The notes: generated by a model from the sequence alone, not told the origin. A stretch of DNA of 6,019 nucleotides from an uncultured Bacillota bacterium (GCA_946629205.1 CAMOXP010000088.1:1-6019), one strand, 5' to 3'. Numbered from the stretch's first letter, positions 1 to 5,803 are shown. Numbers and translations are program-made.

Positions 1-54
1 CGCGCAGGACGGCGGATTGCGAAGCAATACGCGTAACTCCCCTATCGAGTACCA
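1..54 (+). repeat. Partial copy 1 of the 198-bp structured repeat
   Basis: This is the 3' part of a repeat unit cut by the window edge. It matches positions 199-252 of the next copy almost base for base. It contains the ATTGC-GAA-GCAAT hairpin, the closing-stem strand ACTCCCC (36-42) and the tail TATCGAGTACCA (43-54). The array therefore continues to the left of the window. No coding sequence is apparent in it. The strand is assigned by analogy with the full copies. Confidence 0.85.
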
Positions 55-94
55 AATAGCAAATGGATGGGCAAAGCCCATCCATTTGCTATTT
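54..94 (+). repeat. Perfect 19-bp hairpin following repeat copy 1
   Basis: The two 19-bp arms (54-72 and 76-94) are perfectly complementary around an AAA loop. The hairpin starts at the last base of the TATCGAGTACCA tail. It is followed by AT-rich sequence but not by a clean T-run, so it is terminator-like without being a convincing intrinsic terminator. Its GGATGGGC/GCCCATCC core is shared with the hairpin after copy 2, while the outer arms differ. Confidence 0.8.
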
Positions 95-108
95 ATTATT
101 CTATTAGT

Positions 109-252
109 GGGGAGTCGAACCCGCAAGGGCCGCGCTGTGAACGAGAAGGTCCGGTGGACCTTCGAGTAAGCGCGGGTCCAAGCGAGCCGCGGAGGGCTCG
201 CGCAGGACGGCGGATTGCGAAGCAATACGCGTAACTCCCCTATCGAGTACCA
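109..252 (+). repeat. Full copy 2 of the structured repeat (possible ncRNA)
   Basis: The copy is closed by GGGGAGT (109-115) and ACTCCCC (234-240), a perfect 7-bp stem. Inside, in order, are: a CCC-GCAA-GGG hairpin with a GNRA tetraloop (120-129); a 7-bp stem 130-136/169-175 enclosing an 8-bp stem 145-152/156-163 with a GGT loop; a 7-bp stem 182-188/195-201; and a 5-bp stem 214-218/222-226 with a GAA loop. The tail TATCGAGTACCA follows. The layout is a multibranched fold somewhat like a large tRNA-like cloverleaf, but there is no tRNA T-arm or anticodon arm, so it is not a tRNA. GNRA loops occur only when the plus strand is read, which favours that strand for an RNA. I do not recognise the family. 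Confidence 0.75.
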
Positions 253-291
253 ATAACGAACGGATGGGCAACGCCCATCCGTTTCGTTATT
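252..291 (+). repeat. 18-bp hairpin following repeat copy 2
   Basis: The arms run 252-269 and 273-291 with one bulged base and a 3-nt AAC loop. As after copy 1, the hairpin begins at the end of the TATCGAGTACCA tail and keeps the GGATGGGC/GCCCATCC core. The distal arm sequence (AATAACGAA) differs from copy 1 but is still self-complementary. No strong T-run follows. Confidence 0.75.
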
Positions 292-305
292 CATAGTCAA
301 TCAGT

Positions 306-450
306 GGGGAGTCGAACCCGAAAGGGCCGGAGCGTGAAGCAGAACGGTCCGGTGGACCGTTCTGTAGCGACGGGTCCAAGCGAGCCGCGGAGGGCTCGCG
401 CAGGACGGCGGATCGCGAAGCGATACGCGTAACTCCCCTATCGAGTACCA
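306..450 (+). repeat. Full copy 3 of the structured repeat (possible ncRNA)
   Basis: This copy has the same architecture as copy 2, with the closing stem GGGGAGT (306-312)/ACTCCCC (432-438) and the tail 439-450. Hairpins are CCC-GAAA-GGG (317-326, GNRA), a perfect 10-bp stem 341-350/354-363 with a GGT loop, the conserved GCGAGCC/GGCTCGC stem, and ATCGC-GAA-GCGAT (412-424). Compared with copy 2, substitutions in stems occur on both sides: ATTGC/GCAAT becomes ATCGC/GCGAT, and the AAGGTCC stem becomes ACGGTCC with its partner changed to match. The end of ACTCCCC is exactly 198 bp after that of copy 2. Confidence 0.75.
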
Positions 451-453
451 ACT

Positions 454-495
454 AAGATATGCAGTTTTAACATAAGGCTGCATATCTTTTTTCTT
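454..495 (+). terminator. Intrinsic terminator closing the repeat array
   Basis: A perfect 11-bp stem (AAGATATGCAG at 454-464 with CTGCATATCTT at 478-488) encloses a 13-nt loop and is followed by a T-rich tract (487-495). It sits immediately after the tail of copy 3 and upstream of the toxin-antitoxin promoter. It should stop plus-strand transcription coming from the array and insulate the genes downstream. Confidence 0.75.
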
Positions 496-516
496 GAAAA
501 GGATATCCGCAATTTC

Positions 517-544
517 TTGACAATAATTATTCCATAATTATAAT
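517..544 (+). promoter_or_regulatory. Sigma-A-type promoter of the brnTA operon
   Basis: A perfect -35 box TTGACA (517-522) is followed by a 16-bp spacer and a perfect -10 box TATAAT (539-544). A second TATAAT lies at 544-549 but at poor spacing (21 bp). This is the strongest promoter visible in the window, and it may read through into the Bce-type genes because no terminator separates them. Confidence 0.8.
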
Positions 545-554
545 ATAATTATGG
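523..554 (+). promoter_or_regulatory. Likely BrnA operator: three 11-bp-phased ATAATTAT repeats
   Basis: The self-palindromic octamer ATAATTAT starts at 523, 534 and 545, exactly one helical turn apart. The last two form a perfect 10-bp inverted repeat, CCATAATTAT (532-541) and ATAATTATGG (545-554), centred on the -10 box. Ribbon-helix-helix antitoxins usually bind short phased or inverted half-sites over their own promoter and repress it. The position fits repression by BrnA or a BrnTA complex; that it is the BrnA site is inferred. Confidence 0.6.
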
Positions 555-573
555 AAGGGGTTTGATCTTAGAG

Positions 574-855
574 ATGGTTTTTGAATGGGATGAAAACAAA
601 AACAGAAATAACAGGATGAAACATGGCATCAGTTTCAAAGAAGCAGCAACTGTGTTTTATGACAGCGATGCTATCATGTTTGATGATCCGGATCACTCTT
701 ATGGTGAAGAACGTTTTCTCATTCTGGGTGTATCCCTTTCAGAAAAGCTTTGCATTGTCAGCCATTGTTATCGTGGGAATGATGACGTAATCAGAATCAT
801 TTCCGCTAGAAAGGCGACGAAAACTGAAGCTAAAATATATCGCGAAGGATTATAG
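574..855 (+). CDS. brnT: BrnT family type II toxin (RNase)
   Basis: This 93-residue protein matches the BrnT family over its whole length. It has the N-terminal FEWD (3-6), KHG (16-18), an HS...EER block (41-47) and the C-terminal RIISARK (74-80). BrnT toxins are RelE-like RNases that inhibit translation by cleaving RNA and are neutralised by BrnA. I chose the ATG at 574 because the protein then starts MVFEW, as family members do. The in-frame TTG at 562 would leave only one base after the GGAAGGGG ribosome-binding site. From 574 that site is somewhat distant (about 13 nt), which may lower translation. The gene is first in the operon, toxin before antitoxin, which is usual for brnTA. It is more AT-rich than the Bce-type genes downstream, which may mean a different origin. 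Confidence 0.92.
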   Translation: MVFEWDENKNRNNRMKHGISFKEAATVFYDSDAIMFDDPDHSYGEERFLILGVSLSEKLCIVSHCYRGNDDVIRIISARKATKTEAKIYREGL

Positions 856-867
856 GGGGCATATAAC

Positions 868-1083
868 ATGAGAGAGGAATATGATATCAAAAATCTGAAT
901 CCACGACGCAATCCGTATGCGGACAAGCTGAAAAAGCAAATCACGATCCGTCTGAATGTGGGCACGATCGAATACTTCAAGAAGCAAGCCGAGGAAACCG
1001 GCATATCCTATCAGAACCTGATCAACATGTATCTGACAGATTGTGCTGTCCATGAAAAGAAATTGGAATACACGATCAAATAG
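868..1083 (+). CDS. brnA: BrnA-type ribbon-helix-helix antitoxin
   Basis: This protein of 71 residues follows brnT by 12 bp and has a good ribosome-binding site (AGGGGG, 8 nt before the ATG). The basic N-terminal part leads into a ribbon-helix-helix fold: a short strand KQITIRL (23-29), helix 1 around 31-43 and helix 2 around 47-60 (SYQNLINMYLTD). This is the dimeric DNA-binding module with which BrnA antitoxins bind BrnT and repress their own promoter. The likely target is the phased repeat at 523-554. The sequence could also be described as a generic CopG-like antitoxin; its place directly after brnT makes BrnA the best call. Its TAG stop overlaps a possible GTG start of the response regulator by one base. 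Confidence 0.85.
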   Translation: MREEYDIKNLNPRRNPYADKLKKQITIRLNVGTIEYFKKQAEETGISYQNLINMYLTDCAVHEKKLEYTIK

Positions 1084-1098
1084 TGACAAAAGTGTTAG

Positions 1099-1127
1099 TA
1101 CCCATGCCATCGGTATGGCTATATAAT
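1099..1127 (+). promoter_or_regulatory. Possible promoter and operator just before the response regulator
   Basis: A TATAAT box (1122-1127) lies directly downstream of an imperfect dyad (arms 1099-1108 and 1112-1121, 8 of 10 positions matching). There is no good -35: the best-placed hexamer, TACCCA at 1099, matches TTGACA at three positions. A weak -35 with an overlapping dyad would fit a regulated promoter. The -10 box ends only six bases before the ATG at 1134, so a transcript from here would be almost or fully leaderless. Confidence 0.35.
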
Positions 1128-1133
1128 CAATTT

Positions 1134-1811
1134 ATGAAGTATAAGATCCTGATCATTGAAGACGACAAGGGAATAGCGGAGGCCATCGCAGCAAGCCTCG
1201 CAGGCTGGAATATGGAGCCTTATATTGTCAGTGACTTTCACGACGTAATGGGGCAGTTCGCTGCGCAGCAGCCTCATCTGGTTCTGATCGATATCGGCCT
1301 TCCTTTCATGGACGGCTACCATTGGTGCAATGAGATCCGCCGTATCAGTTCCGTGCCTATCATTTTCATTTCCTCGGCGACGGACAACATGAACATCGTC
1401 ATGGCGATGAATATGGGTGCAGATGATTTCATCGCGAAACCATTCGACCAGAATGTTTTGATCGCCAAGATCCAGGCGCTCCTTCGCCGCTCCTATGATT
1501 TTGCCGCGGCGATGCCGGTCATCGAGCATCGCGGGGCGTTTCTCAATACCGGGGACAACACCCTTTCCTATGAGGACAATACGCTGGAACTTTCCAAGAA
1601 CGAATACCGCATCCTGCTGACGCTCATGCAGAGCAAAGGCAGCGTTGTCAGCAGAGAGAAACTGATGGAAGCGCTGTGGCAGACAGACTGTTACGTCGAC
1701 GAGAACACACTGACCGTCAACATCGGCCGTCTGCGCAAAAAACTCAGCGGAATCGGCCTGGATCACTTCATCACTACGAAGTTTGGAGTCGGATATATTA
1801 TCGAAACCTGA
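1134..1811 (+). CDS. OmpR-family response regulator, BceR-like
   Basis: This 225-residue protein has a receiver domain (about 3-115) and a winged-helix DNA-binding domain (about 130-225). The acidic pair is E9/D10, the phospho-acceptor is D53 (LVLIDIGLP), the switch serine is S81 and the conserved lysine is K102 (AKPFD). The segment MNIVMAMNMGADDFIAKPFD is typical of regulators of Bce-type peptide-antibiotic transporters. The DNA-binding domain ends with NEYRILL, ENTLTVNIGRLRKKL and a GVGYI wing. It is probably phosphorylated by the adjacent kinase and activates the transporter genes. I chose the ATG at 1134 because MKYKILIIEDD is the normal family N-terminus. An in-frame GTG at 1083, overlapping the brnA stop, would add 17 residues with no family resemblance. 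Neither start has a clear Shine-Dalgarno sequence. Substrate specificity (bacitracin, nisin and so on) cannot be told. Confidence 0.92.
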   Translation: MKYKILIIEDDKGIAEAIAASLAGWNMEPYIVSDFHDVMGQFAAQQPHLVLIDIGLPFMDGYHWCNEIRRISSVPIIFISSATDNMNIVMAMNMGADDFIAKPFDQNVLIAKIQALLRRSYDFAAAMPVIEHRGAFLNTGDNTLSYEDNTLELSKNEYRILLTLMQSKGSVVSREKLMEALWQTDCYVDENTLTVNIGRLRKKLSGIGLDHFITTKFGVGYIIET

Positions 1812-1833
1812 AGACAGAACCTAAGATCCGAAA

Positions 1834-2817
1834 ATGACATTCATCCATTATTTGTACTACAAACGAATCACCCTTGCAGCGTTTCTCATCTTCGCTTTGA
1901 TCGTCTTTGCCTGTCTGGCATTGTCCGACGTTCCGCCGCGGCTGCTTTTGTACCCACTTGCTCTATGCATCGCCGCAGGTCTCGTGTTCCTCATCATCGG
2001 TTACTGGCAATACCGCAAAACCTATAAAGAACTGGAACTGATCAGCGGTCTGCGCGCGGAACTGATCGATGCGCTTCCGGAACCCCGCGGTCCGCAGGAT
2101 ATGCAGTATCAGCAGATCATTCGGGCGCTTTGCACGGAGGAAATGCAAAGGCAGACCGAGTTCACCGGGAAGTACAATGATCTCCTCGACTACTACACCG
2201 CCTGGGCCCATCAGATCAAAACGCCGATCTCTGCCATGAAACTCAGTTTCCAGAATGAAGACAGCGCGCTGGCAAGGCAGTCACTGAATGATCTGAAGAG
2301 AATCGAGCAGTATGTGGACATGGCTCTGACCTATCTGAAACTGGACTCCGGCGGCATTGATTATGTGATCCGGGAACACCCGCTTGACGACATCATCCGT
2401 CAGGCGATCCGGAATTTTTCCGGTGAATTCATCAACCGGAAGATCGCTCTCGAATATGAGCAGGCTTCCTATCGTGTCCTGACCGATGATAAATGGCTTG
2501 CCTTTGTCATCGAACAGATCCTGTCCAATGCACTGAAATATACGAGCGAGGGAACGATTCGAATCTTCATGGACGGAAGCACGCTTTGCATCAGCGATAC
2601 GGGCATCGGAATCGAGGAGGCGGATATCCCCAGAATCTTTGAGAAGGGATTCACCGGCTGCAACGGGCGCAAAGACAAGCGGGCCAGCGGCATCGGCCTG
2701 TATCTTTGCAAGCGAATCTGCGACAATCTCTCTCATGAAATCTCGGCCTGCTCGAAGGTCGGCGTTGGGACCACCATACGGATCGACCTGCAGCAGAGCA
2801 CCCTCGGAATCGAATAA
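1834..2817 (+). CDS. Intramembrane-sensing histidine kinase, BceS-like
   Basis: This 327-residue protein starts with two transmembrane helices (about 13-31 and 38-57) joined by a very short loop (SDVPPR), so it has almost no extracellular sensor. That is the hallmark of BceS-type kinases, which take their signal from the partner transporter. Then follow a linker, a dimerisation/phosphoacceptor helix with H126 in AWAHQIKTPISAMKL, and the ATPase domain: N-box around N232 (QILSNALKYT), G1 box with D255 (DTGIGI), F-box (IFEKGF, 268-273) and G2 box (SGIGLYL). All catalytic elements are intact. It lies 22 bp after the response regulator and is surely cotranscribed with it. The Shine-Dalgarno sequence before ATG 1834 is weak. 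The length is normal for the family. Confidence 0.92.
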   Translation: MTFIHYLYYKRITLAAFLIFALIVFACLALSDVPPRLLLYPLALCIAAGLVFLIIGYWQYRKTYKELELISGLRAELIDALPEPRGPQDMQYQQIIRALCTEEMQRQTEFTGKYNDLLDYYTAWAHQIKTPISAMKLSFQNEDSALARQSLNDLKRIEQYVDMALTYLKLDSGGIDYVIREHPLDDIIRQAIRNFSGEFINRKIALEYEQASYRVLTDDKWLAFVIEQILSNALKYTSEGTIRIFMDGSTLCISDTGIGIEEADIPRIFEKGFTGCNGRKDKRASGIGLYLCKRICDNLSHEISACSKVGVGTTIRIDLQQSTLGIE

Positions 2818-2842
2818 TGGCATGAACGCAGTTCTTTCACAG

Positions 2843-2870
2843 ATGTAAGAATTGAACAAGAATATGTAAG
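2843..2870 (+). promoter_or_regulatory. Candidate response-regulator site upstream of the ABC genes
   Basis: The heptamer ATGTAAG occurs at 2843-2849 and 2864-2870, 21 bp (two helical turns) apart. The first copy is also half of an imperfect dyad, TTTCACA-GA-TGTAAGA. OmpR-family regulators commonly bind repeated half-sites, and in Bce-type modules the transporter genes usually have their own regulator-dependent promoter. No strong -35/-10 pair is visible downstream; TATACT at 2903-2908 could serve as a -10 box. The functional assignment is inferred. Confidence 0.35.
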
Positions 2871-2895
2871 GCGATTCAATGGAATGGATCGCCTT
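2868..2895 (+). other. Hairpin in the kinase-ATPase intergenic gap
   Basis: AAGGCGAT (2868-2875) and ATCGCCTT (2888-2895) form a perfect 8-bp stem with a 12-nt loop. Only three T's end at the stem (2894-2896), so it is at best a weak or partial terminator. It could separate expression of the two-component genes from the transporter genes, or protect the 5' end of the transporter mRNA. Confidence 0.45.
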
Positions 2896-2943
2896 TCGCA
2901 CATATACTCATAGCGTAAAATCACAACGACTTGGAGGACAGCA

Positions 2944-3708
2944 ATGAGTTTACTGGAAGCAAAAGGCATAAGAAAAGTATATCGTACACGCTTCGGCGGA
3001 GCATCGGTGGAGGCGCTGAAGAATGTCACCTTCATGGTGGACGAGGGTGAATATGTCGCCATCATGGGCGAGTCCGGCAGCGGCAAGACAACGCTGCTTA
3101 ACATCCTGGCGGCGCTGGACAGACCAACAGAAGGGACGATCATTCTGGACGGGATGGATCTCAACCAGGTCAAAGACAATGACGTCGCGAAATTCCGCCG
3201 CGACAATCTGGGCTATGTATTTCAGGACTTCAATCTGTTAGATACATTTTCTCTCGAAGATAATATCTATCTGCCGCTGGTTCTGGCAGGCAGAAAACCG
3301 GAGGAAATGAAGCAGCGTCTGGACCAGATCGCCGCTCCGCTCGGGATCGAAACGCTTCTCAAGAAATATCCCTATGAGGTATCCGGCGGGCAAAAGCAAC
3401 GCGCTGCGGTTGCAAGAGCCTTGATCACAGATCCCCGTATTATTCTTGCGGATGAACCGACCGGCGCTCTGGATTCCAAATCGTCTGACGAACTTCTGAC
3501 CCTGTTCAAGAAAGTGAATGCAATGGGACAGACGATCCTCATGGTCACCCACTCCGTCAAGGCGGCGAGCAACGCTTCCCGTGTTCTTTTCATCAAGGAC
3601 GGCACAGTCTATCACCAGATCTACCGCGGAGATGCAAGCGACCAGCAGCTCTACCAGAAAATCAGCGACACGCTGACGCTTCTCGCACAGGGAGGTGACA
3701 GAGTATGA
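2944..3708 (+). CDS. ABC transporter ATP-binding protein, BceA-like
   Basis: This 254-residue ATPase has all the motifs needed for ATP hydrolysis: Walker A GESGSGKTT (42-50), Q-loop Q94 in YVFQDFNLLD, signature VSGGQ (146-150), Walker B IILAD with catalytic E171, D-loop GALDSK and switch H203. It belongs to the MacB/LolD-like branch that pairs with FtsX-type permeases, and in this context is the BceA-type subunit powering removal of, or protection from, cell-wall-active peptides at the membrane. A strong ribosome-binding site (TTGGAGGA) lies 6 nt before the ATG. The gene overlaps the permease by 4 bp (ATGA), which implies translational coupling and a fixed ratio of subunits. The length is normal. 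Confidence 0.95.
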   Translation: MSLLEAKGIRKVYRTRFGGASVEALKNVTFMVDEGEYVAIMGESGSGKTTLLNILAALDRPTEGTIILDGMDLNQVKDNDVAKFRRDNLGYVFQDFNLLDTFSLEDNIYLPLVLAGRKPEEMKQRLDQIAAPLGIETLLKKYPYEVSGGQKQRAAVARALITDPRIILADEPTGALDSKSSDELLTLFKKVNAMGQTILMVTHSVKAASNASRVLFIKDGTVYHQIYRGDASDQQLYQKISDTLTLLAQGGDRV

Positions 3709-5729
3709 GCTTTTATATCAGAATGGCAACCGACGGCATGCGAAAAAGCGGCCGTCTCTATGCCCCGTATCTCGTGACCTGCATCCTGATGGTCTGCGTT
3801 TATTACATCCTGCACTTCCTGGGCAATTCCGGCATCATGAACGGGATGCCCGGCGGACACACCGCGATGGATATGATGCAAATGGGTACATACATCATGA
3901 CCATCTTCGGGCTGGTGTTTCTGTTCTACACACAAGGCGTGTTGATCAAAGGGAGGAAAAAAGAATTCGGGCTCTACAGCATTCTGGGTATGAACAAAGG
4001 CAACATCGGCAAGATCCTCTTTTTCGAGACGCTGATCACCTGGGCCATTGCCGTTGTCTTCGGTCTTGCTGCGGGTATCGGGCTGTCCAAACTTGCAGAG
4101 ATGGGATTTACAAAGATGATCGAGATCCCGACCAGGTATACCTTCTCTGTTTCTGTGACTTCTGTCATCATGACGGTGATTGTTTTCACGGTGATTTTTT
4201 CCCTGATCTATCTCAACTCTGTCCGACAGGTGCAATTCACGAACCCCATCGAACTTGTGCGCGCCGACAAGGCGGGCGAAAAACCGCCGAAGGCAAACTG
4301 GATCGTGGGGATCCTGGGTCTGCTGATTCTCGGCATCGGTTATTTCATCGCGCTCAGGATCCAGCAACCCATGTCGGCGCTCATGTGGTTCTTTGTGGCG
4401 GTCATCCTGATCATCATCGGCACCTACCTTGTTCTGATCGCGGGATCCGTCATTCTCTGCAGAGTCCTGCAGAAGAACCGGAACTACTATTACAAAACGA
4501 ATCATTTCGTATCTGTTTCCTCCATGACATACAGAATGAAACGAAACGGAGCCGGACTGGCGTCGATCTGTATTCTTCTGACGATGATCCTGGTGATGCT
4601 TTCATCCACATCGGCTCTGTACGCCGGATCTGAGGAATGCCTCGACACTCGCTATCCAAACGAGATCGGTGCTTTTGCATGTAAATACGGATACGATGAG
4701 AATCTTGCAAACCTCGGTGACCGGCTGGACGCGGATCTGAAGACCGCTGCGGAAGAACACGGCGCATCGATCACGAATAACAAGACTTATTACGAATGGT
4801 CCATCAGCGGGTATTTCGACAACAGCAAACTTGATGTCACGCTCAACTCGAAGTCGGATCTGGCCTTTGTCAATTATGACAAAGTGGCGCAGATCCTGTT
4901 CATCGATGTGAATGTTTACAACAGAGTCTTTGCCTATCAGGAGGCCGTGGCTCCCGGCGAAGCCCTCGTCGGCACAGCGAAAAACATCGATATCGATGAC
5001 ATCCTGACGATCGGTGATGTGGCATTCAAGGTCACCGGACGCATCGATGACCGCATCGCGGAAATCGACCCCGCGGCTCAGGTCTCCGCTTCACCCGGTA
5101 TCTTCGTGATTGTCAATGATGTCAATGAAGTAGTGACACATTACACCCAGTACAAAGACTTTGACGGGGAGCCGATGCTGGCCTGGTTCTGGAACTGCCG
5201 ATTCGATACCGGTTTTGACGCGGAAGGCCAGATCGCGCTGGCTGAGGCACTGGACACAAAATTGCATTCGGAGCTCGATCCGCTCGCGTTTGACAATATG
5301 TACTGCGAGAGCCACGAAGCGGAACGGGGAGATTTCGTCAGCACCTTCGGCGGCCTGTTCTTCCTCGGCATCCTGCTCAGCATCATCTTTCTGGTGTCCT
5401 GCGTGATCATCATCTATTACAAACAGATTTCCGAGGGCTTCGAGGACCAGTCAAGATTCGAAATCATGCAGAAATTCGGTATGACAAAAGAGGACATAAA
5501 AAAGAGCATCAATTCTCAGATGCTCACGGTGTTCCTCATTCCGATTCTATTCGCCTGTTTACACCTGGCAGTGGTACTCCCGATCGTCAACAAGCTGCTC
5601 ATGCTGTTCGGCCTGTTCAATATTCCGCTTGTGCTGATGACTGCCGGCGCATGCGTACTGCTCTGCGGTCTGTTCTATGCACTGATCTACAAGCTGACTT
5701 CAAATGCATACTACAGAATCGTTGCGTGA
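3705..5729 (+). CDS. FtsX-type ABC permease, BceB-like
   Basis: This 674-residue membrane protein has ten predicted helices at roughly 20-40, 60-80, 107-130, 149-171, 199-217, 226-252, 285-305, 546-571, 607-630 and 638-663. A large extracellular domain of about 235 residues lies between helices 7 and 8, the characteristic layout of BceB permeases, where this domain carries peptide sensing and specificity. Two FtsX-type cytoplasmic segments are visible, KGRKKEFGLYSILGM (82-96) and FEIMQKFGMTKEDIKK (535-aa region end, near 585-600). The external domain contains four cysteines (312, 326, 498, 534), enough for two disulfides if the protein is exposed to oxidising conditions. The start is supported by GGAGGTGAC 9 nt upstream and the ATGA overlap with the ATPase gene. 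The order regulator-kinase-ATPase-permease is the usual one for Bce modules. The peptide recognised cannot be predicted. Confidence 0.95.
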   Translation: MSFYIRMATDGMRKSGRLYAPYLVTCILMVCVYYILHFLGNSGIMNGMPGGHTAMDMMQMGTYIMTIFGLVFLFYTQGVLIKGRKKEFGLYSILGMNKGNIGKILFFETLITWAIAVVFGLAAGIGLSKLAEMGFTKMIEIPTRYTFSVSVTSVIMTVIVFTVIFSLIYLNSVRQVQFTNPIELVRADKAGEKPPKANWIVGILGLLILGIGYFIALRIQQPMSALMWFFVAVILIIIGTYLVLIAGSVILCRVLQKNRNYYYKTNHFVSVSSMTYRMKRNGAGLASICILLTMILVMLSSTSALYAGSEECLDTRYPNEIGAFACKYGYDENLANLGDRLDADLKTAAEEHGASITNNKTYYEWSISGYFDNSKLDVTLNSKSDLAFVNYDKVAQILFIDVNVYNRVFAYQEAVAPGEALVGTAKNIDIDDILTIGDVAFKVTGRIDDRIAEIDPAAQVSASPGIFVIVNDVNEVVTHYTQYKDFDGEPMLAWFWNCRFDTGFDAEGQIALAEALDTKLHSELDPLAFDNMYCESHEAERGDFVSTFGGLFFLGILLSIIFLVSCVIIIYYKQISEGFEDQSRFEIMQKFGMTKEDIKKSINSQMLTVFLIPILFACLHLAVVLPIVNKLLMLFGLFNIPLVLMTAGACVLLCGLFYALIYKLTSNAYYRIVA

Positions 5730-5743
5730 TGCATGCGGAGGGG

Positions 5744-5767
5744 TATATTACACTTTTATATTACACT
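5744..5767 (+). repeat. 11-bp direct repeat after the permease gene
   Basis: TATATTACACT occurs at 5744-5754 and again at 5757-5767, a 13-bp period. It lies between the permease stop codon and the GC-rich stretch that leads to the downstream repeat-family terminus. No function is evident; it could be a protein-binding site or a chance AT-rich duplication. Confidence 0.5.
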
Positions 5768-5771
5768 CGCG

Positions 5772-5803
5772 CTCGGCGTGGCTGAGACCTCCTTCCTGTA
5801 AGG
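5772..5803 (+). other. Two small hairpins in the GC-rich downstream element
   Basis: CTCGGC-GTG-GCTGAG (5772-5786, 6 bp with one G-T pair) is followed by CCTT-CCTGT-AAGG (5791-5803). They precede the conserved terminus at 5826-5854 and may form the body of a second, different type of the structured element. This stretch does not align with the internal part of the 5' array copies, so the internal fold is only suggested. Confidence 0.35.

Noticed and set aside
36..170. Open plus-strand frame through the repeat tail and spacer (SPIEYQ... onwards), with a 198-bp period divisible by three
   Set aside because: The frame is stopped in the next unit (TAA right after the copy 2 tail), and copies differ in length between landmarks. 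Changes preserve base pairing rather than codons, so the array is not coding.
109..240. tRNA or tRNA fragment, because of the 7-bp closing stem and the TTCGACTCCCC motif on the minus strand
   Set aside because: No 5-bp T-stem can be formed around the TTCGA loop, there is no anticodon arm, and the internal hairpins do not fit a tRNA cloverleaf.
301..483. 60-codon minus-strand reading frame across repeat copy 3 and the terminator
   Set aside because: It lies within the structured repeat and terminator, has no ribosome-binding site in context, and its composition reflects GC-rich hairpins. It is not preserved in the other copies.
1..495. CRISPR array
   Set aside because: The repeated unit is about 145 bp with internal hairpins, the spacers are themselves palindromic, and no cas genes are present.
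1083..1133. GTG at 1083 as the start of the response regulator
   Set aside because: The extra 17 residues do not resemble the start of a receiver domain and no good ribosome-binding site precedes it. It is kept as an alternative because ATG 1134 also lacks one.
3651..4505. 284-codon minus-strand reading frame opposite the permease gene
   Set aside because: It is the complement of a clearly real permease gene with intact FtsX-type features. The predicted protein is rich in H, D and R, typical of an antisense shadow.
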